Positions 7,271 to 15,182 of a stretch of 33,905 nt of DNA are shown piece by piece; the stretch's first letter is position 1, and every line of letters starts with the position of its first letter. The notes under the pieces were generated by a model, which saw only the letters and a program-made list of their open reading frames with translations, was not told the origin of the DNA and searched no databases. The translations under genes and the position numbers were made by a program. Origin of the DNA: a virus; the IMG/VR virus record IMGVR_UViG_3300031951_000678, positions 1 through 33,905 of that record. One strand, written 5' to 3'.

Positions 7271-7721
7271 TAACCTATTCTCTGACTTAGACACTTACTA
7301 TCCAGGTAGTAAGAGAAAACGTAGAGAGACAAAACCAAAAAATAAACGCACAGTAAAAGATGGTTCCGATTGGACATCCACTGTTGTGTTTAGAAAACTC
7401 CCGTCGGGAGAACTACACGAGTTTTATCAGGTAGGTGCTTTGGCACAGGCATTGGGTAGACCTCTTGTAACAATCCGTTACTGGATTAAACAAGAGTACA
7501 TACCTCAGGCTCCATATCGCCTGTCTGATAAAGAAACAAAAAATGGCGAAAAGATGAGAGGGCGTAGGTTATACTCACGTGCTCAAATCGAGGCGATAGT
7601 TGAACTGTTTGGAAAGGCTGGACTCCTAGATAAAACTAGGATACAATGGCCTAACCAGCAATTGACTAACGCAATAGCTGAGGCTTGGGAGAACATAAAG
7701 TCTGCCGAGCTTAACCGATGA
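7257..7721 (+). CDS. MerR-like helix-turn-helix DNA-binding protein
   Basis: 154 residues from GTG 7257. A basic, disordered N terminus (residues 18-33, rich in Lys/Arg) precedes a winged-helix region. The helix-turn-helix lies at about 56-82, with FYQVGALAQALGRPLVTIR then YWIKQEYIP, and the MerR-style wing and following helix are RRLYSRAQIEAIVE at 103-116. This is the arrangement used by MerR/excisionase-type DNA-binding domains. No effector or metal-binding C-terminal domain is seen. Role could be transcription control or replication-site recognition. Confidence 0.78.
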   Translation: MDEIDNLFSDLDTYYPGSKRKRRETKPKNKRTVKDGSDWTSTVVFRKLPSGELHEFYQVGALAQALGRPLVTIRYWIKQEYIPQAPYRLSDKETKNGEKMRGRRLYSRAQIEAIVELFGKAGLLDKTRIQWPNQQLTNAIAEAWENIKSAELNR

Positions 7722-7749
7722 ATCAAACGAAACTAAGGAGAAATGCCAT

Positions 7750-8412
7750 ATGGCAATCGACCGTACCGACGAGTACATGCCAGTAACAGACGCGTTTTCA
7801 ACAACAGCTGTTGATGACCGTCCAGCAACACCAAGCAGCAATGCAGTTCAATCAGGTTGGGCAGCAGCAGAACAGCTGACAACCGCATCAGGTGACTTCC
7901 CAACTGAGTTTAAGTTCAGTGATGGCGAGTTCACCGTTATCAAGTTCATTGACCAAACTGGTCCCTTTGCTATCTACAAGCAACACTTCCTACAACAGAA
8001 GACTGTTGGCAAGAAGTCGTACGTCTCACTTGGACCCAACGACCCACTGTGCACAAAGCTCGGAAGCAAGCCTGAAGATAAGCGTGCTTTCACCATCGCA
8101 GTTATCACCCCGTCAGGCGTAGTACGTCAGATGTTGGTTGCAAGTCCACGTCTATATAAGACCCTACACTCAGCAGAGTTTTCCCCACAGGGACCTTTGA
8201 CTAAGAACTACTGGGCTATTAGCCGTACTGGAAAGATGCAACAGACTGTCTACCATCTACAGGCAATCAAGTCTCGCGACCTTGCAGAAGATTGGGGCAT
8301 TGACCCAGCTTTTGCTGAGGCAGAAGTGGCAAAGATTGAGCCTTACACACGCTCCATTATTAAGGAGCACTCATGGGAAGAGCTAGAAGAAATCGCTAAT
8401 TCCCTTCTTTAA
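7750..8412 (+). CDS. Possible phage single-stranded DNA-binding protein
   Basis: 220 residues from ATG 7750, with a perfect AAGGAG at 7735-7740. The first ~45 residues are Ala/Thr/Ser-rich and look disordered. The middle (about 55-170) is rich in beta-strand-like, aromatic sequence (FKFSDGEFTVIKFIDQTG, a GPNDPLCTKLG loop), reminiscent of oligonucleotide-binding folds in phage ssDNA-binding proteins. The C-terminal ~45 residues are acidic (HSWEELEEI), as is common for such proteins. Assignment rests on this general look and on the position before DNA polymerase; it is not certain. The strong ribosome site suggests high expression. Confidence 0.4.
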   Translation: MAIDRTDEYMPVTDAFSTTAVDDRPATPSSNAVQSGWAAAEQLTTASGDFPTEFKFSDGEFTVIKFIDQTGPFAIYKQHFLQQKTVGKKSYVSLGPNDPLCTKLGSKPEDKRAFTIAVITPSGVVRQMLVASPRLYKTLHSAEFSPQGPLTKNYWAISRTGKMQQTVYHLQAIKSRDLAEDWGIDPAFAEAEVAKIEPYTRSIIKEHSWEELEEIANSLL

Positions 8413-8423
8413 TCAATAGTGTT

Positions 8424-8467
8424 AGGCTGGGGGCAACACGTGCTAAGACCCCCAGCCTTCACTTATT
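8424..8467 (+). terminator. Strong stem-loop, likely terminator or attenuator
   Basis: AGGCTGGGGG (8424-8433) pairs perfectly with CCCCCAGCCT (8449-8458) around a 15-base loop, then a T-rich TTATTTTT. It lies between the possible ssDNA-binding gene and polA. Such a stem probably ends much of the transcription so that the upstream gene is made in excess over polymerase. Confidence 0.75.
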
Positions 8468-8478
8468 TTTAGGATGCG

Positions 8479-10446
8479 ATGAATATAATAACTACTAAAG
8501 AGCAACTCGATGAGATGGTTGCCTATTATCTAAAACAAGATGCCTTTGCTTTTGACTGCGAAACTGTCGGACCCCGTAGAGGTGTGTCCGTTGTTAATGA
8601 GATTATGTGGCTTAGCTTTGCTACATATGGTCGCGGTGATGTTATTCCTTTAGGTCACCCAAACGGTGAACTGTCTGAGGTTATTAAACCTCTTACTGGA
8701 CAGGGAGCTAAGAAGGCTGAAAAAGGCTTAAAACTTAACGACGTAGACTACTCAAAGAATAAGAAGTTACACACTCACGTCTTTACAGAACCTCCTAAAC
8801 AACTACATCCAGCAGAGGTGTTCTCTGCACTACGTCCTTTATTTTTTAGTGACATGCTAAAGGTTGGTCATAACCTAGTGTTTGACCTTTGTTCTATAAC
8901 TAAATATTTTGATGGTCAGGTTCCTAGCGCACCATACTTTGACACGATGGTTGGTTCTTTTATTTACGATAACCGTAATAAAAACCGTTGCGGTCTAGAC
9001 GACTGCTTAAAGCGAGAGCTTGGGTATGAGATGGAGAAGGGTGTAGGCGCTGAGGTAGAGGTTCATCCCTTCAGCGTTGTTGCCAAGTACGCCTACCTAG
9101 ATGCTAAGTACACCTTTATGTTATGGAAGGTTGTTAAAGAGAAGATTGCAAAGGCTGGCGTAGAAAACATCATGGCATTAGAGATGGATGTTCTACGAGT
9201 GCTATGTGATATGAAACTTGCTGGGGCACCTATTGACCAGGATGCTTTGGCTTCACTGCACGTGCAGTTAGAGGCAGACATTGAGAAAGCAAGAGAAGAT
9301 ATCTATAGAACTGCTGGTGTTGTGTTTAATATTAACTCCAACAGAGAGAAGCAGTACCTCTTGTATTCCCCACAGCCTTCAGGTCGTGGGTTAAAACCAA
9401 AGATTTATACAGGTAAAGGCATGAAGAAAGAAGCAGAGGGTAAAGAGTTAACCGTAGAGGATTACTCTGTATCAGCCGAAGCACTTGAACCGTATAGAGA
9501 TAAGGACCCACTTGTTAAGGCGATGCTTGAGTACGCAGACCTTAATAAGTTGTTAACTACATACGTAATCCCATACCTAGGAGGCGAAGTTGTTAGAACT
9601 ACAGGCGGTAAATCAAAGGTCGAGTATAGAGATAGTCTCCTCGTCAACGGTAAAGTACACGGTGACTTCATCCAGCACGGAGCGGAGACAGGAAGATTCT
9701 CGAGTCGTAACCCTAACCTACAGAACGTCCCCAACCCAGCCACCGCGCATGGTAAAGCTATCCGAAACCTCTTCTACGCTCCAGAAGGTTACAAGCTGGT
9801 AGTCGCTGACTACTCACAGATTGAACCTAGAGTGATTGCGTCCATGTCTAATGACCCTATTATGAAGAAGAACTACCTAGAAGGTGGGGATATCTATACA
9901 ACTGTAGGTGACGTGATGGGAGTAAACCGCGCAGCAGGTAAGGTGCTTGTTCTTTCTATGGCGTACGGCGTAGGTCCAGACAAGATTGCTCGTTCTATCG
10001 GGTGCTCTATCACCGAGGCTAGAGGTTTGTTAAGTAACTTCGGTGAGAAGTTTCAGAACGTCAGTGCTTATCGAGCCAAGGTTATTGGAGTTACTAGGAA
10101 GGCTGGATTTGTATCCACCGTCCTAGGTCGTAAGCGTTACCTACCAGAGATAAATAGCAGAAACATAGGTGAGCGTGCTGGTGCTGAGCGTCAGGCGTTC
10201 AATACCCGTATCCAAGGGTCTGCTGCAGACATCATGAAGCTTGCTATGATTAGAGCGCATGACTTAATACCAGAAGGCGCCAGCCTCCTTCTCACTGTTC
10301 ATGATGAGTTGGTGACTATAGCTCCTGATAACTTAGTTGAAGAGACTAGAGAGGCAATTAGAGAAGCTATGGAAGGCATCAATTTATTGGATATCCCGCT
10401 TATCGCGGACATTGCAGTTGTGCAAAGATGGGGAGAGGCTAAATGA
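8479..10446 (+). CDS. polA: Family A DNA polymerase with 3'-5' exonuclease
   Basis: 655 residues. Exonuclease motifs: Exo I FDCETV (Asp26, Glu28), Exo II GHNLVFDL (Asp136) and Exo III YAYLDAKYT (Asp208). Polymerase: T/Q-helix TGRFSSRNPNLQNVP at 404-418, motif A VVADYSQIEPR (Asp444, Glu449), motif B from Arg484 and Lys488 to Tyr496, and motif C TVHDELV (His608, Asp609). It is the replicative or repair polymerase of the phage, without a 5'-3' exonuclease domain. In motif B the residue equivalent to E. coli Phe762 is Leu492, a variant linked in viral PolA surveys to slower, less purely lytic lifestyles. An insertion at about 300-335 is Lys-rich. The stop overlaps the next ATG by 4 bases. Confidence 0.95.
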   Translation: MNIITTKEQLDEMVAYYLKQDAFAFDCETVGPRRGVSVVNEIMWLSFATYGRGDVIPLGHPNGELSEVIKPLTGQGAKKAEKGLKLNDVDYSKNKKLHTHVFTEPPKQLHPAEVFSALRPLFFSDMLKVGHNLVFDLCSITKYFDGQVPSAPYFDTMVGSFIYDNRNKNRCGLDDCLKRELGYEMEKGVGAEVEVHPFSVVAKYAYLDAKYTFMLWKVVKEKIAKAGVENIMALEMDVLRVLCDMKLAGAPIDQDALASLHVQLEADIEKAREDIYRTAGVVFNINSNREKQYLLYSPQPSGRGLKPKIYTGKGMKKEAEGKELTVEDYSVSAEALEPYRDKDPLVKAMLEYADLNKLLTTYVIPYLGGEVVRTTGGKSKVEYRDSLLVNGKVHGDFIQHGAETGRFSSRNPNLQNVPNPATAHGKAIRNLFYAPEGYKLVVADYSQIEPRVIASMSNDPIMKKNYLEGGDIYTTVGDVMGVNRAAGKVLVLSMAYGVGPDKIARSIGCSITEARGLLSNFGEKFQNVSAYRAKVIGVTRKAGFVSTVLGRKRYLPEINSRNIGERAGAERQAFNTRIQGSAADIMKLAMIRAHDLIPEGASLLLTVHDELVTIAPDNLVEETREAIREAMEGINLLDIPLIADIAVVQRWGEAK

Positions 10447-10925
10447 GTTTTCTTGGTAGATGGTTTAATAAACGTGACGAACAGTTTGATGTTGAGTACT
10501 TTAAGAAAGATATACCCCTGAGTACTATCGCTAGGTGGTATGTCTACGACACCGAACTAGGTGAGCCTAATGAGGTTGTGGAGTTCATCGGCCTTAATAA
10601 GGCTAGCGCTGAGGGCGATGAGAAAGAGCGTGAGGATAGCGACCTTCGTTTAGACAACATTGAGTACCTGCTGCCTTACCTACACGCGATTGCTGATGTT
10701 GCAGCAGACGTTATTACTGGGGTGCAAGTTGATGAGATTGTAAAAAAGAACCCCAACGATAAAGAAGAAATTGAACGTGAACTAGATACTATGCGGGTGC
10801 TGTATAAGGTTGTCAGTTTATCCGCTATTATTGGGGCCTTCGCTTCTGCTATGGAGATTGGCTTAATTGAGCCAGGCGAAATACAGGAAGCGGAATGGGA
10901 GAAAAGGATATTAGATGAGCAGTAA
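10443..10925 (+). CDS. Hypothetical protein following DNA polymerase
   Basis: 160 residues, not recognised. It is acidic, with a long helical centre (about 65-130) and a hydrophobic, Ala-rich helix near 125-145 (SLSAIIGAFASAMEIGLI) that is not clearly membrane-spanning because acidic residues interrupt it. The start overlaps the polymerase stop as ATGA and the end overlaps the next gene by 11 bases. Translational coupling to polA suggests a replication accessory role; nothing more can be read. Confidence 0.68.
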   Translation: MSFLGRWFNKRDEQFDVEYFKKDIPLSTIARWYVYDTELGEPNEVVEFIGLNKASAEGDEKEREDSDLRLDNIEYLLPYLHAIADVAADVITGVQVDEIVKKNPNDKEEIERELDTMRVLYKVVSLSAIIGAFASAMEIGLIEPGEIQEAEWEKRILDEQ

Positions 10926-11277
10926 TTGGTGGGCAAACAAGTTAGGTACTCCAGCACCTCAACAGCCACAACGACAAGGTGTTGTACAACCGCAACCAGC
11001 AACGTACGTTCAGTCGCCACAGCCACAGTATCCACCGACGCAACAAGCGACGCCTCAAGCAGAGCGTTGTCCTGGTTGCGGTAGTAATAACTACGGTGGG
11101 GCTACTCCAGAATCTAGAAAACGATGTTACGATTGCGGATACCCAATCGTCCAATCAGGTAGTGGTATGGGTAGAGGCATTGTCTCAGGACAGCAAAGTG
11201 CAGGTGCCCCACAACCAGCTAAACAAGTAAATGCAGGCGGATGGAATCCAACAACAATTATCGGAAAGATTGAATAA
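10915..11277 (+). CDS. Gln/Pro-rich protein with zinc ribbon
   Basis: 120 residues. The N-terminal ~45 residues form a Gln/Pro/Thr-rich low-complexity tract (QQPQRQGVVQPQP-like), followed by a zinc ribbon CPGCG at about 50-54 and CYDCG at about 70-74, then a Gly/Ser/Gln-rich tail. The stop (TAA) shares its last base with the recA-like start. Disordered arm plus ribbon suggests a tethering or nucleic-acid-contact protein in the polymerase/RecA cluster. Not recognised as a known family. Confidence 0.65.
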   Translation: MSSNWWANKLGTPAPQQPQRQGVVQPQPATYVQSPQPQYPPTQQATPQAERCPGCGSNNYGGATPESRKRCYDCGYPIVQSGSGMGRGIVSGQQSAGAPQPAKQVNAGGWNPTTIIGKIE

Positions 11278-12326
11278 TGAAAAATGCAGAACTAATTAAA
11301 ACTATTGCAAACATTAATAAAAAGTATGGAGATGGAACTGTTGTATTAGGTTCAGACATTATTGAACAGCCGCCTCGTTTTACCTCAGGCTCTTTAGCTT
11401 TAGACGTATCTCTTGGCGGTGGGTGGCCCGCTAACCAGTGGCACGAGTTAATTGGCGAAGCCAGTAATGGCAAGACCGCTATTGCATTAAAGACTGTAGC
11501 AGCAAACCAAAAAGCAAACCCAGACTTTACTACTGTATGGGTAGCAGCTGAGCAGTGGGTAGATAGTTACGCAACTATGTGTGGCGTAGATACTTCACGA
11601 GTCTACGTAGTATCAACTAATATTATGGAGGAAGCTTATGAAGCCGTTATCCAACTTACAGAAAGTAGAGCGGTCGATTGTATTGTTCTTGATTCGCTAC
11701 CTGCCTTGGTCCCTACAGCAGAAGACGATAAAGAGATGGAGGAATCTACTGTAGGTCGCGGAGCCCTCCTTACTAACAAGTTCTTCCGTAAGGTAGGCAA
11801 AGCCTCTAAGCGCTCCCTAGTAGAGGAAGAGCGCCCATTTATTGGCATCATTATTAACCAGTGGCGTTCAAAGATTGGCGTCATGTACGGCGACCCTCGC
11901 ACCACCCCAGGCGGTCTAGGCAAGGACTACGCCTTCTTTACCCGCTGTGAGGTGCGTAGAGATGAGTGGATTGAGGCTGGTACAGGGCAAGAAAAGCGTC
12001 GTATTGGCCAGTCAATTAAGGTCCGCGTATTAAAAAACAAGTCTGCAGCCCCTTCACAGGTATCTGTTTTTGACTTCTATTTTGCTGACGGTGGCCACAT
12101 CCCAGCAGGTGAGATTGATTTTGCCAAAGAGATTATGGCTATGGGTATCCTTAATAAGGTCATCAAGCGCACTGGCGCCTACTACAACTATGGGGATAGA
12201 AAATGGATGGGACAAGATGCTATGCTTAGCGCTATACGGGAAGAGATTGACCTTAAGGAACTGCTTGAGCGCGACGTACTAGATGCCCTACGGGCAGGTT
12301 CTAAGTTCGTAGCCGATGAGGAGTAA
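11277..12326 (+). CDS. recA: RecA-like recombinase
   Basis: 349 residues. Walker A GEASNGKT at 60-67, Walker B VDCIVLDS at 133-140, and the Gln-containing switch NQWRSKIG at 194-201 leading to a Gly/Pro-rich loop 2 (PRTTPGG, 207-213) mark the RecA/UvsX core. The N terminus has the RecA-type approach FTSGSLALDVSLGGGWP. It would form filaments on single-stranded DNA and drive strand exchange. It sits among a resolvase-like nuclease, a Cas4-like nuclease and a RuvC-like resolvase, forming a recombination module. The end overlaps the next gene by 11 bases. Confidence 0.9.
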   Translation: MKNAELIKTIANINKKYGDGTVVLGSDIIEQPPRFTSGSLALDVSLGGGWPANQWHELIGEASNGKTAIALKTVAANQKANPDFTTVWVAAEQWVDSYATMCGVDTSRVYVVSTNIMEEAYEAVIQLTESRAVDCIVLDSLPALVPTAEDDKEMEESTVGRGALLTNKFFRKVGKASKRSLVEEERPFIGIIINQWRSKIGVMYGDPRTTPGGLGKDYAFFTRCEVRRDEWIEAGTGQEKRRIGQSIKVRVLKNKSAAPSQVSVFDFYFADGGHIPAGEIDFAKEIMAMGILNKVIKRTGAYYNYGDRKWMGQDAMLSAIREEIDLKELLERDVLDALRAGSKFVADEE

Positions 12327-12657
12327 GGGCCAAAAGGAATCTAAGAAGCACGAGGAGCGATTGGCAAAGCTTGTTGGTGGTCAGCGTAGTGCTGCCAGTG
12401 GCGCGTTTTGGAGTCGCAAGGGTGATGTTAGGTCTAAGGACTTGTTAATAGAACACAAGTGGACTGGCAAAACTCAGGTAACTGTCAAGGCAGCAGTACT
12501 AGAAAAGATTGTTAACGAAGCCATCGTTGACAGTCGGACTCCCGTCCTCGGTTTCAGTTTAAACAATAATAATTACGTATTGCTTACTGAAGATGACTTT
12601 CTGGAAATGCGCCAGAATATTCAGGAGCATAATTGTTCAACGACGCAGGGCACGTAG
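12316..12657 (+). CDS. PD-(D/E)XK Holliday-junction-resolvase-like nuclease
   Basis: 113 residues. The core GQRSAASGAFWSRKGDVRS (residues 22-40) then LLIEHKWT supplies the PD-(D/E)XK catalytic set Asp37, Glu46 and Lys48, with the following helix QVTVKAAVLEKIVNEA. The same layout is found in small phage and archaeal-type junction resolvases and related VRR-like endonucleases. The likely role is cutting branched DNA during recombination or packaging. It overlaps the recA-like gene by 11 bases. A second, unrelated resolvase type lies at 14287. Confidence 0.72.
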   Translation: MRSKGQKESKKHEERLAKLVGGQRSAASGAFWSRKGDVRSKDLLIEHKWTGKTQVTVKAAVLEKIVNEAIVDSRTPVLGFSLNNNNYVLLTEDDFLEMRQNIQEHNCSTTQGT

Positions 12658-12950
12658 AGGGCTGGCGACACAACGCTAAGTGTCGTGGTTTGGATACGGA
12701 ACTTTGGTTCCCCCCACGTGACAAAACTAAATATAGAAAAATAGCAGAAGTATCTAAAGGCGTATGCTTTGGTAAAGATGGTTTACCAGAGTGCCCTGTA
12801 CGCAGGGAGTGCCTACTTTACTCTGACCAGATGGATGAACAGCACGGTATCTGGGGTGGCCTTAGCCACCGCGAACGTAACGCACTAAAACGTAAACTAA
12901 AAAAAGATGGAACAACTTTAAAGGAACACCTATTTGATGATAAGGTCTAG
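12633..12950 (+). CDS. whiB: WhiB-family iron-sulfur transcription regulator
   Basis: 105 residues from TTG 12633, with CAGGAG at 12621-12626. Four cysteines, Cys17, Cys45, Cys54 and Cys60, would bind a 4Fe-4S cluster. The GIWGG turn is at 72-76, followed by a Lys/Arg-rich helix (RKLKKDG), both WhiB hallmarks. These proteins bind the primary sigma factor and redirect host transcription. The Cys2-Cys3 spacing is eight residues (CFGKDGLPEC) rather than the two of most bacterial WhiB proteins. The family is essentially confined to Actinobacteria and their phages, so it is the best host marker here. It overlaps the nuclease gene by 25 bases. Confidence 0.92.
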   Translation: MFNDAGHVEGWRHNAKCRGLDTELWFPPRDKTKYRKIAEVSKGVCFGKDGLPECPVRRECLLYSDQMDEQHGIWGGLSHRERNALKRKLKKDGTTLKEHLFDDKV

Positions 12951-12952
12951 GG

Positions 12953-13810
12953 ATGAAAGCATCGAAACCACAAGAAGTAACAGGGGCACTAAAGGCGTTT
13001 GTCAACGTGTCTAGAAAAAAAACACGCGTACTAGGTTCCTTGGAAAGACATTTAATATCAAGGCCTAAAGACCAAAGCCGTCGTACCGACGTGCTTCATC
13101 CCTCTGACATGGTTAAAAAAGAGTGGTGCCACAGAGCTTCTTACTACCATTTAATGGGTAAGGCACCAGTATCTAATCGCACTATGACTTTGCGTACAGC
13201 ATCTATCTTTGCCGAAGGTCATGCTATCCACGCTAAGTGGCAGAAGTGGTTCCAGGAAATGGGAACGCTGTACGGTAAGTGGTACTGCATTGAGTGTGGA
13301 GAGATGTTCTGGGGCGGTTCAGATTGCCACGAGGGCCCATTAGATTATCGAGAAGTCCCACTGTTTTATGAGCCGTTGAGAATCTATGGTCACTCAGATG
13401 GCCTACTCGTAAACTTGGGCGAGCCATTGATGCTAGAGATTAAGTCTATTGGTGCTGGAACTATCCGTTGGGAAGACCCGTCGTTGTTCATGGAACACAA
13501 CGGGGACCTAGACAAGATGTTTGCAGCAATTAAGGCTCCGTTTGAGTCTCACATTAATCAGGTGCAGATATACATGAAGCTTGCAGAATTACTTAACCTA
13601 GAGTATGTTCCGCAAGAGGCCGTAATCATCTACGAGAATAAGGCATCACAAGAACCTAAAGAGTTCGTGATACCAAAGAGTGATTTCTCGATTGCACCGT
13701 TGTTTGAGGCAGCTGCTAAGATTGTAGAAGCAGTGAAGAACCAAACACCACCAGCGTGCAATATTGATGGTTGGGGTAATTGCGAGCGATGCGGAGGATA
13801 CAATGACTGA
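12953..13810 (+). CDS. Cas4/RecB-like PD-(D/E)XK exonuclease with cysteine clusters
   Basis: 285 residues. Catalytic residues line up with the RecB/Cas4 nuclease motifs: His90 (EGHAIH), Asp149 (GHSDGLL), Glu162 and Lys164 (LEIKS), and Gln203/Tyr207 (QVQIYM). One cysteine before the domain (Cys59) and three after it (Cys269, Cys277, Cys280) match the 1+3 pattern of Cas4-type 4Fe-4S clusters. A further CIECG...C set (Cys112, Cys115, Cys125) suggests an inserted zinc knuckle. No CRISPR or Cas gene is near, so a recombination or end-processing role beside RecA is more likely. The start is ATG 12953; the end overlaps the next start by 8 bases. Confidence 0.85.
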   Translation: MKASKPQEVTGALKAFVNVSRKKTRVLGSLERHLISRPKDQSRRTDVLHPSDMVKKEWCHRASYYHLMGKAPVSNRTMTLRTASIFAEGHAIHAKWQKWFQEMGTLYGKWYCIECGEMFWGGSDCHEGPLDYREVPLFYEPLRIYGHSDGLLVNLGEPLMLEIKSIGAGTIRWEDPSLFMEHNGDLDKMFAAIKAPFESHINQVQIYMKLAELLNLEYVPQEAVIIYENKASQEPKEFVIPKSDFSIAPLFEAAAKIVEAVKNQTPPACNIDGWGNCERCGGYND

Positions 13811-14297
13811 ACTATCAGCTACAGGTATAAGCGAACAGGTATTAAAACAACTAGAAGAGCAGGGCTTACCTTTTAAGCGCTCGCTTAAACTAGAGTTGCC
13901 AGACTTCCCCAGTGATATCACATTAGTAGATGACACCGAGCTTATGGGTATGGCAAGCAAGTATATTGAGAACATGAACTTCCTTCGTACTCAGGCTGCT
14001 TGCGCTGAGTTGGCTGAGATGGAGGCCGAGGCTTTCTATAGCGAGTCTGTAAATGCTGGATTGCTATCCAAGACCTCAGGTAAAGCCTCAGAAAAAGCCA
14101 CGCTACTTAGAGCTCAGGTAGAAGCAGAGCCAGAGGTCAAGGCACTTTCAGATGCTTACTCTTATGCCCGCGCCTATCACAAGATGGTTCGCACCTACCT
14201 AGATAACATTGAGCGGTACTACTCACTGACTAGCCGTGAACTAACACGTAGAACATCTAGCGGCCGTGTCACTGGGTTTAACAGGTATGCCCCTTAA
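13803..14297 (+). CDS. Hypothetical helical protein in recombination module
   Basis: 164 residues from ATG 13803, chosen because GGAGGA lies at 13793-13798; an ATG at 13764 lies far inside the upstream gene. The C-terminal two thirds is mostly helical, Ala/Glu-rich and charged, with coiled-coil-like stretches (AACAELAEMEAEAFYSE, about 75-91), and the tail is Arg/Ser-rich. Lying between the Cas4-like nuclease and RuvC-like resolvase, it could be a recombination mediator or annealing accessory, but no family signature is seen. Confidence 0.65.
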   Translation: MTELSATGISEQVLKQLEEQGLPFKRSLKLELPDFPSDITLVDDTELMGMASKYIENMNFLRTQAACAELAEMEAEAFYSESVNAGLLSKTSGKASEKATLLRAQVEAEPEVKALSDAYSYARAYHKMVRTYLDNIERYYSLTSRELTRRTSSGRVTGFNRYAP

Positions 14298-14832
14298 AAA
14301 AATTGAAGGAGGACTGGACCTCACCGACAGTAGCCCAGTTTACTTAGGTATAGACCAGTCCTTTACAGGATTTGCCATGTGTGCGTATAAAGACAATACG
14401 TATTACGCAGAGGTATACAAGTCAACTAATAAAGGAATGCCACGTATGTTAGATATACGTGCGTTTATTCGTGATTGGATATCTAGGGTAGAAATCCTTG
14501 ATGTAGCCATGGAGGGCTACGCAATGGGAGCCAAGGGCAAGGTATTTCATCTAGGAGAGCTTGGTGGCCTAGTTAAGATGGAGTTGGCAGATATTGACAA
14601 GTACCCACTAATAATCCCACCAACCACGCTTAAGAAGTACGTAACTGGCGCTGGTTCAGGTCAGAAGAACCAGATGATTTTGCATACCTACAAAAAGTGG
14701 GGCCAGACGTTTACCGACGACAACGCCTGTGATGCGTATGGGCTTGCGCGGCTATGCTCAGGGGATGGTACGCTTGCGTATGAAAAGGCTGTTTACCAAC
14801 AAGTACAGAGCCCAGACTATCGGGAGATTTAA
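14287..14832 (+). CDS. RuvC-like Holliday junction resolvase
   Basis: 181 residues from ATG 14287; a GTG at 14266 is an alternative. The RNase H-fold acidic set is visible: Asp23 in YLGIDQSFTG, Glu76 in VAMEGYA, and Asp145/Asp149 in DNACDAYGLA. The LKKYVTGAGSGQK segment before the last motif is the usual RuvC-type Lys/Gly loop. It would cut four-way junctions left by RecA-driven exchange or replication before packaging. It overlaps the upstream gene by 11 bases and shares its last base with nothing; the next ATG follows the stop directly. Confidence 0.88.
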   Translation: MPLKKIEGGLDLTDSSPVYLGIDQSFTGFAMCAYKDNTYYAEVYKSTNKGMPRMLDIRAFIRDWISRVEILDVAMEGYAMGAKGKVFHLGELGGLVKMELADIDKYPLIIPPTTLKKYVTGAGSGQKNQMILHTYKKWGQTFTDDNACDAYGLARLCSGDGTLAYEKAVYQQVQSPDYREI

Positions 14833-15000
14833 ATGCCAAAATACGATTTTACATGTATGAAGTGCGACCGCACTGTAGAAATGCATTTTGCATTTGATGC
14901 TACACAACGTCCTACCTGCGATGGCTGCGGTGAATTTATGATTAAGTCGTATACACCACCATCTGTGCAGTTTAAAGGCGGAGGGTGGGGTGGCCAATGA
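14833..15000 (+). CDS. FmdB-like small zinc-ribbon protein
   Basis: 55 residues. It starts directly after the resolvase stop. The pattern MPKYDFTCMKCDRTVE with Cys8, Cys11, then TCDGCG with Cys29, Cys32, is the FmdB/CxxC-CxxC small regulatory ribbon family, whose members often read MPxYxYxCxxC. A Gly-rich tail (GGGWGG) follows. The next gene starts within its stop (ATGA at 14997). Role unknown; the family is loosely called regulatory. Confidence 0.8.
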   Translation: MPKYDFTCMKCDRTVEMHFAFDATQRPTCDGCGEFMIKSYTPPSVQFKGGGWGGQ

Positions 15001-15182
15001 CCAAACTTATGTTTCCAGGTATGTATAACATTGGAACTGATTTACCAGTATTAGTAGCTGATGATGACTTTATTGAGCATCTTCACGAAGAGGGTTTTGA
15101 CCATACTATAGATATTAACGACCTTATATTTGAGTGGATTGACTGGGCTAAGGAGAACATCGATGAGCAAAACACAAGATAA
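14997..15182 (+). CDS. Small acidic hypothetical protein
   Basis: 61 residues from ATG 14997, which overlaps the FmdB-like stop as ATGA; a GTG at 14985 is possible but less likely. It is very acidic (VADDDFIEHLHEEGFDH, DINDLIFEWIDW) with several aromatics and no cysteines. It overlaps the next gene by 20 bases. Family not recognised. Acidity and size recall DNA-mimic or anti-restriction proteins, but that is only a possibility. Confidence 0.6.
   Translation: MTKLMFPGMYNIGTDLPVLVADDDFIEHLHEEGFDHTIDINDLIFEWIDWAKENIDEQNTR

Noticed and set aside
10676-11035. 119-codon open frame on the - strand
   Set aside because: It is opposite two coupled + strand genes and shows Ser/Thr/Ile-rich shadow composition.
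12953-13810. CRISPR-Cas locus signalled by a Cas4-like gene
   Set aside because: No repeat-spacer array and no other cas gene occurs in the window.
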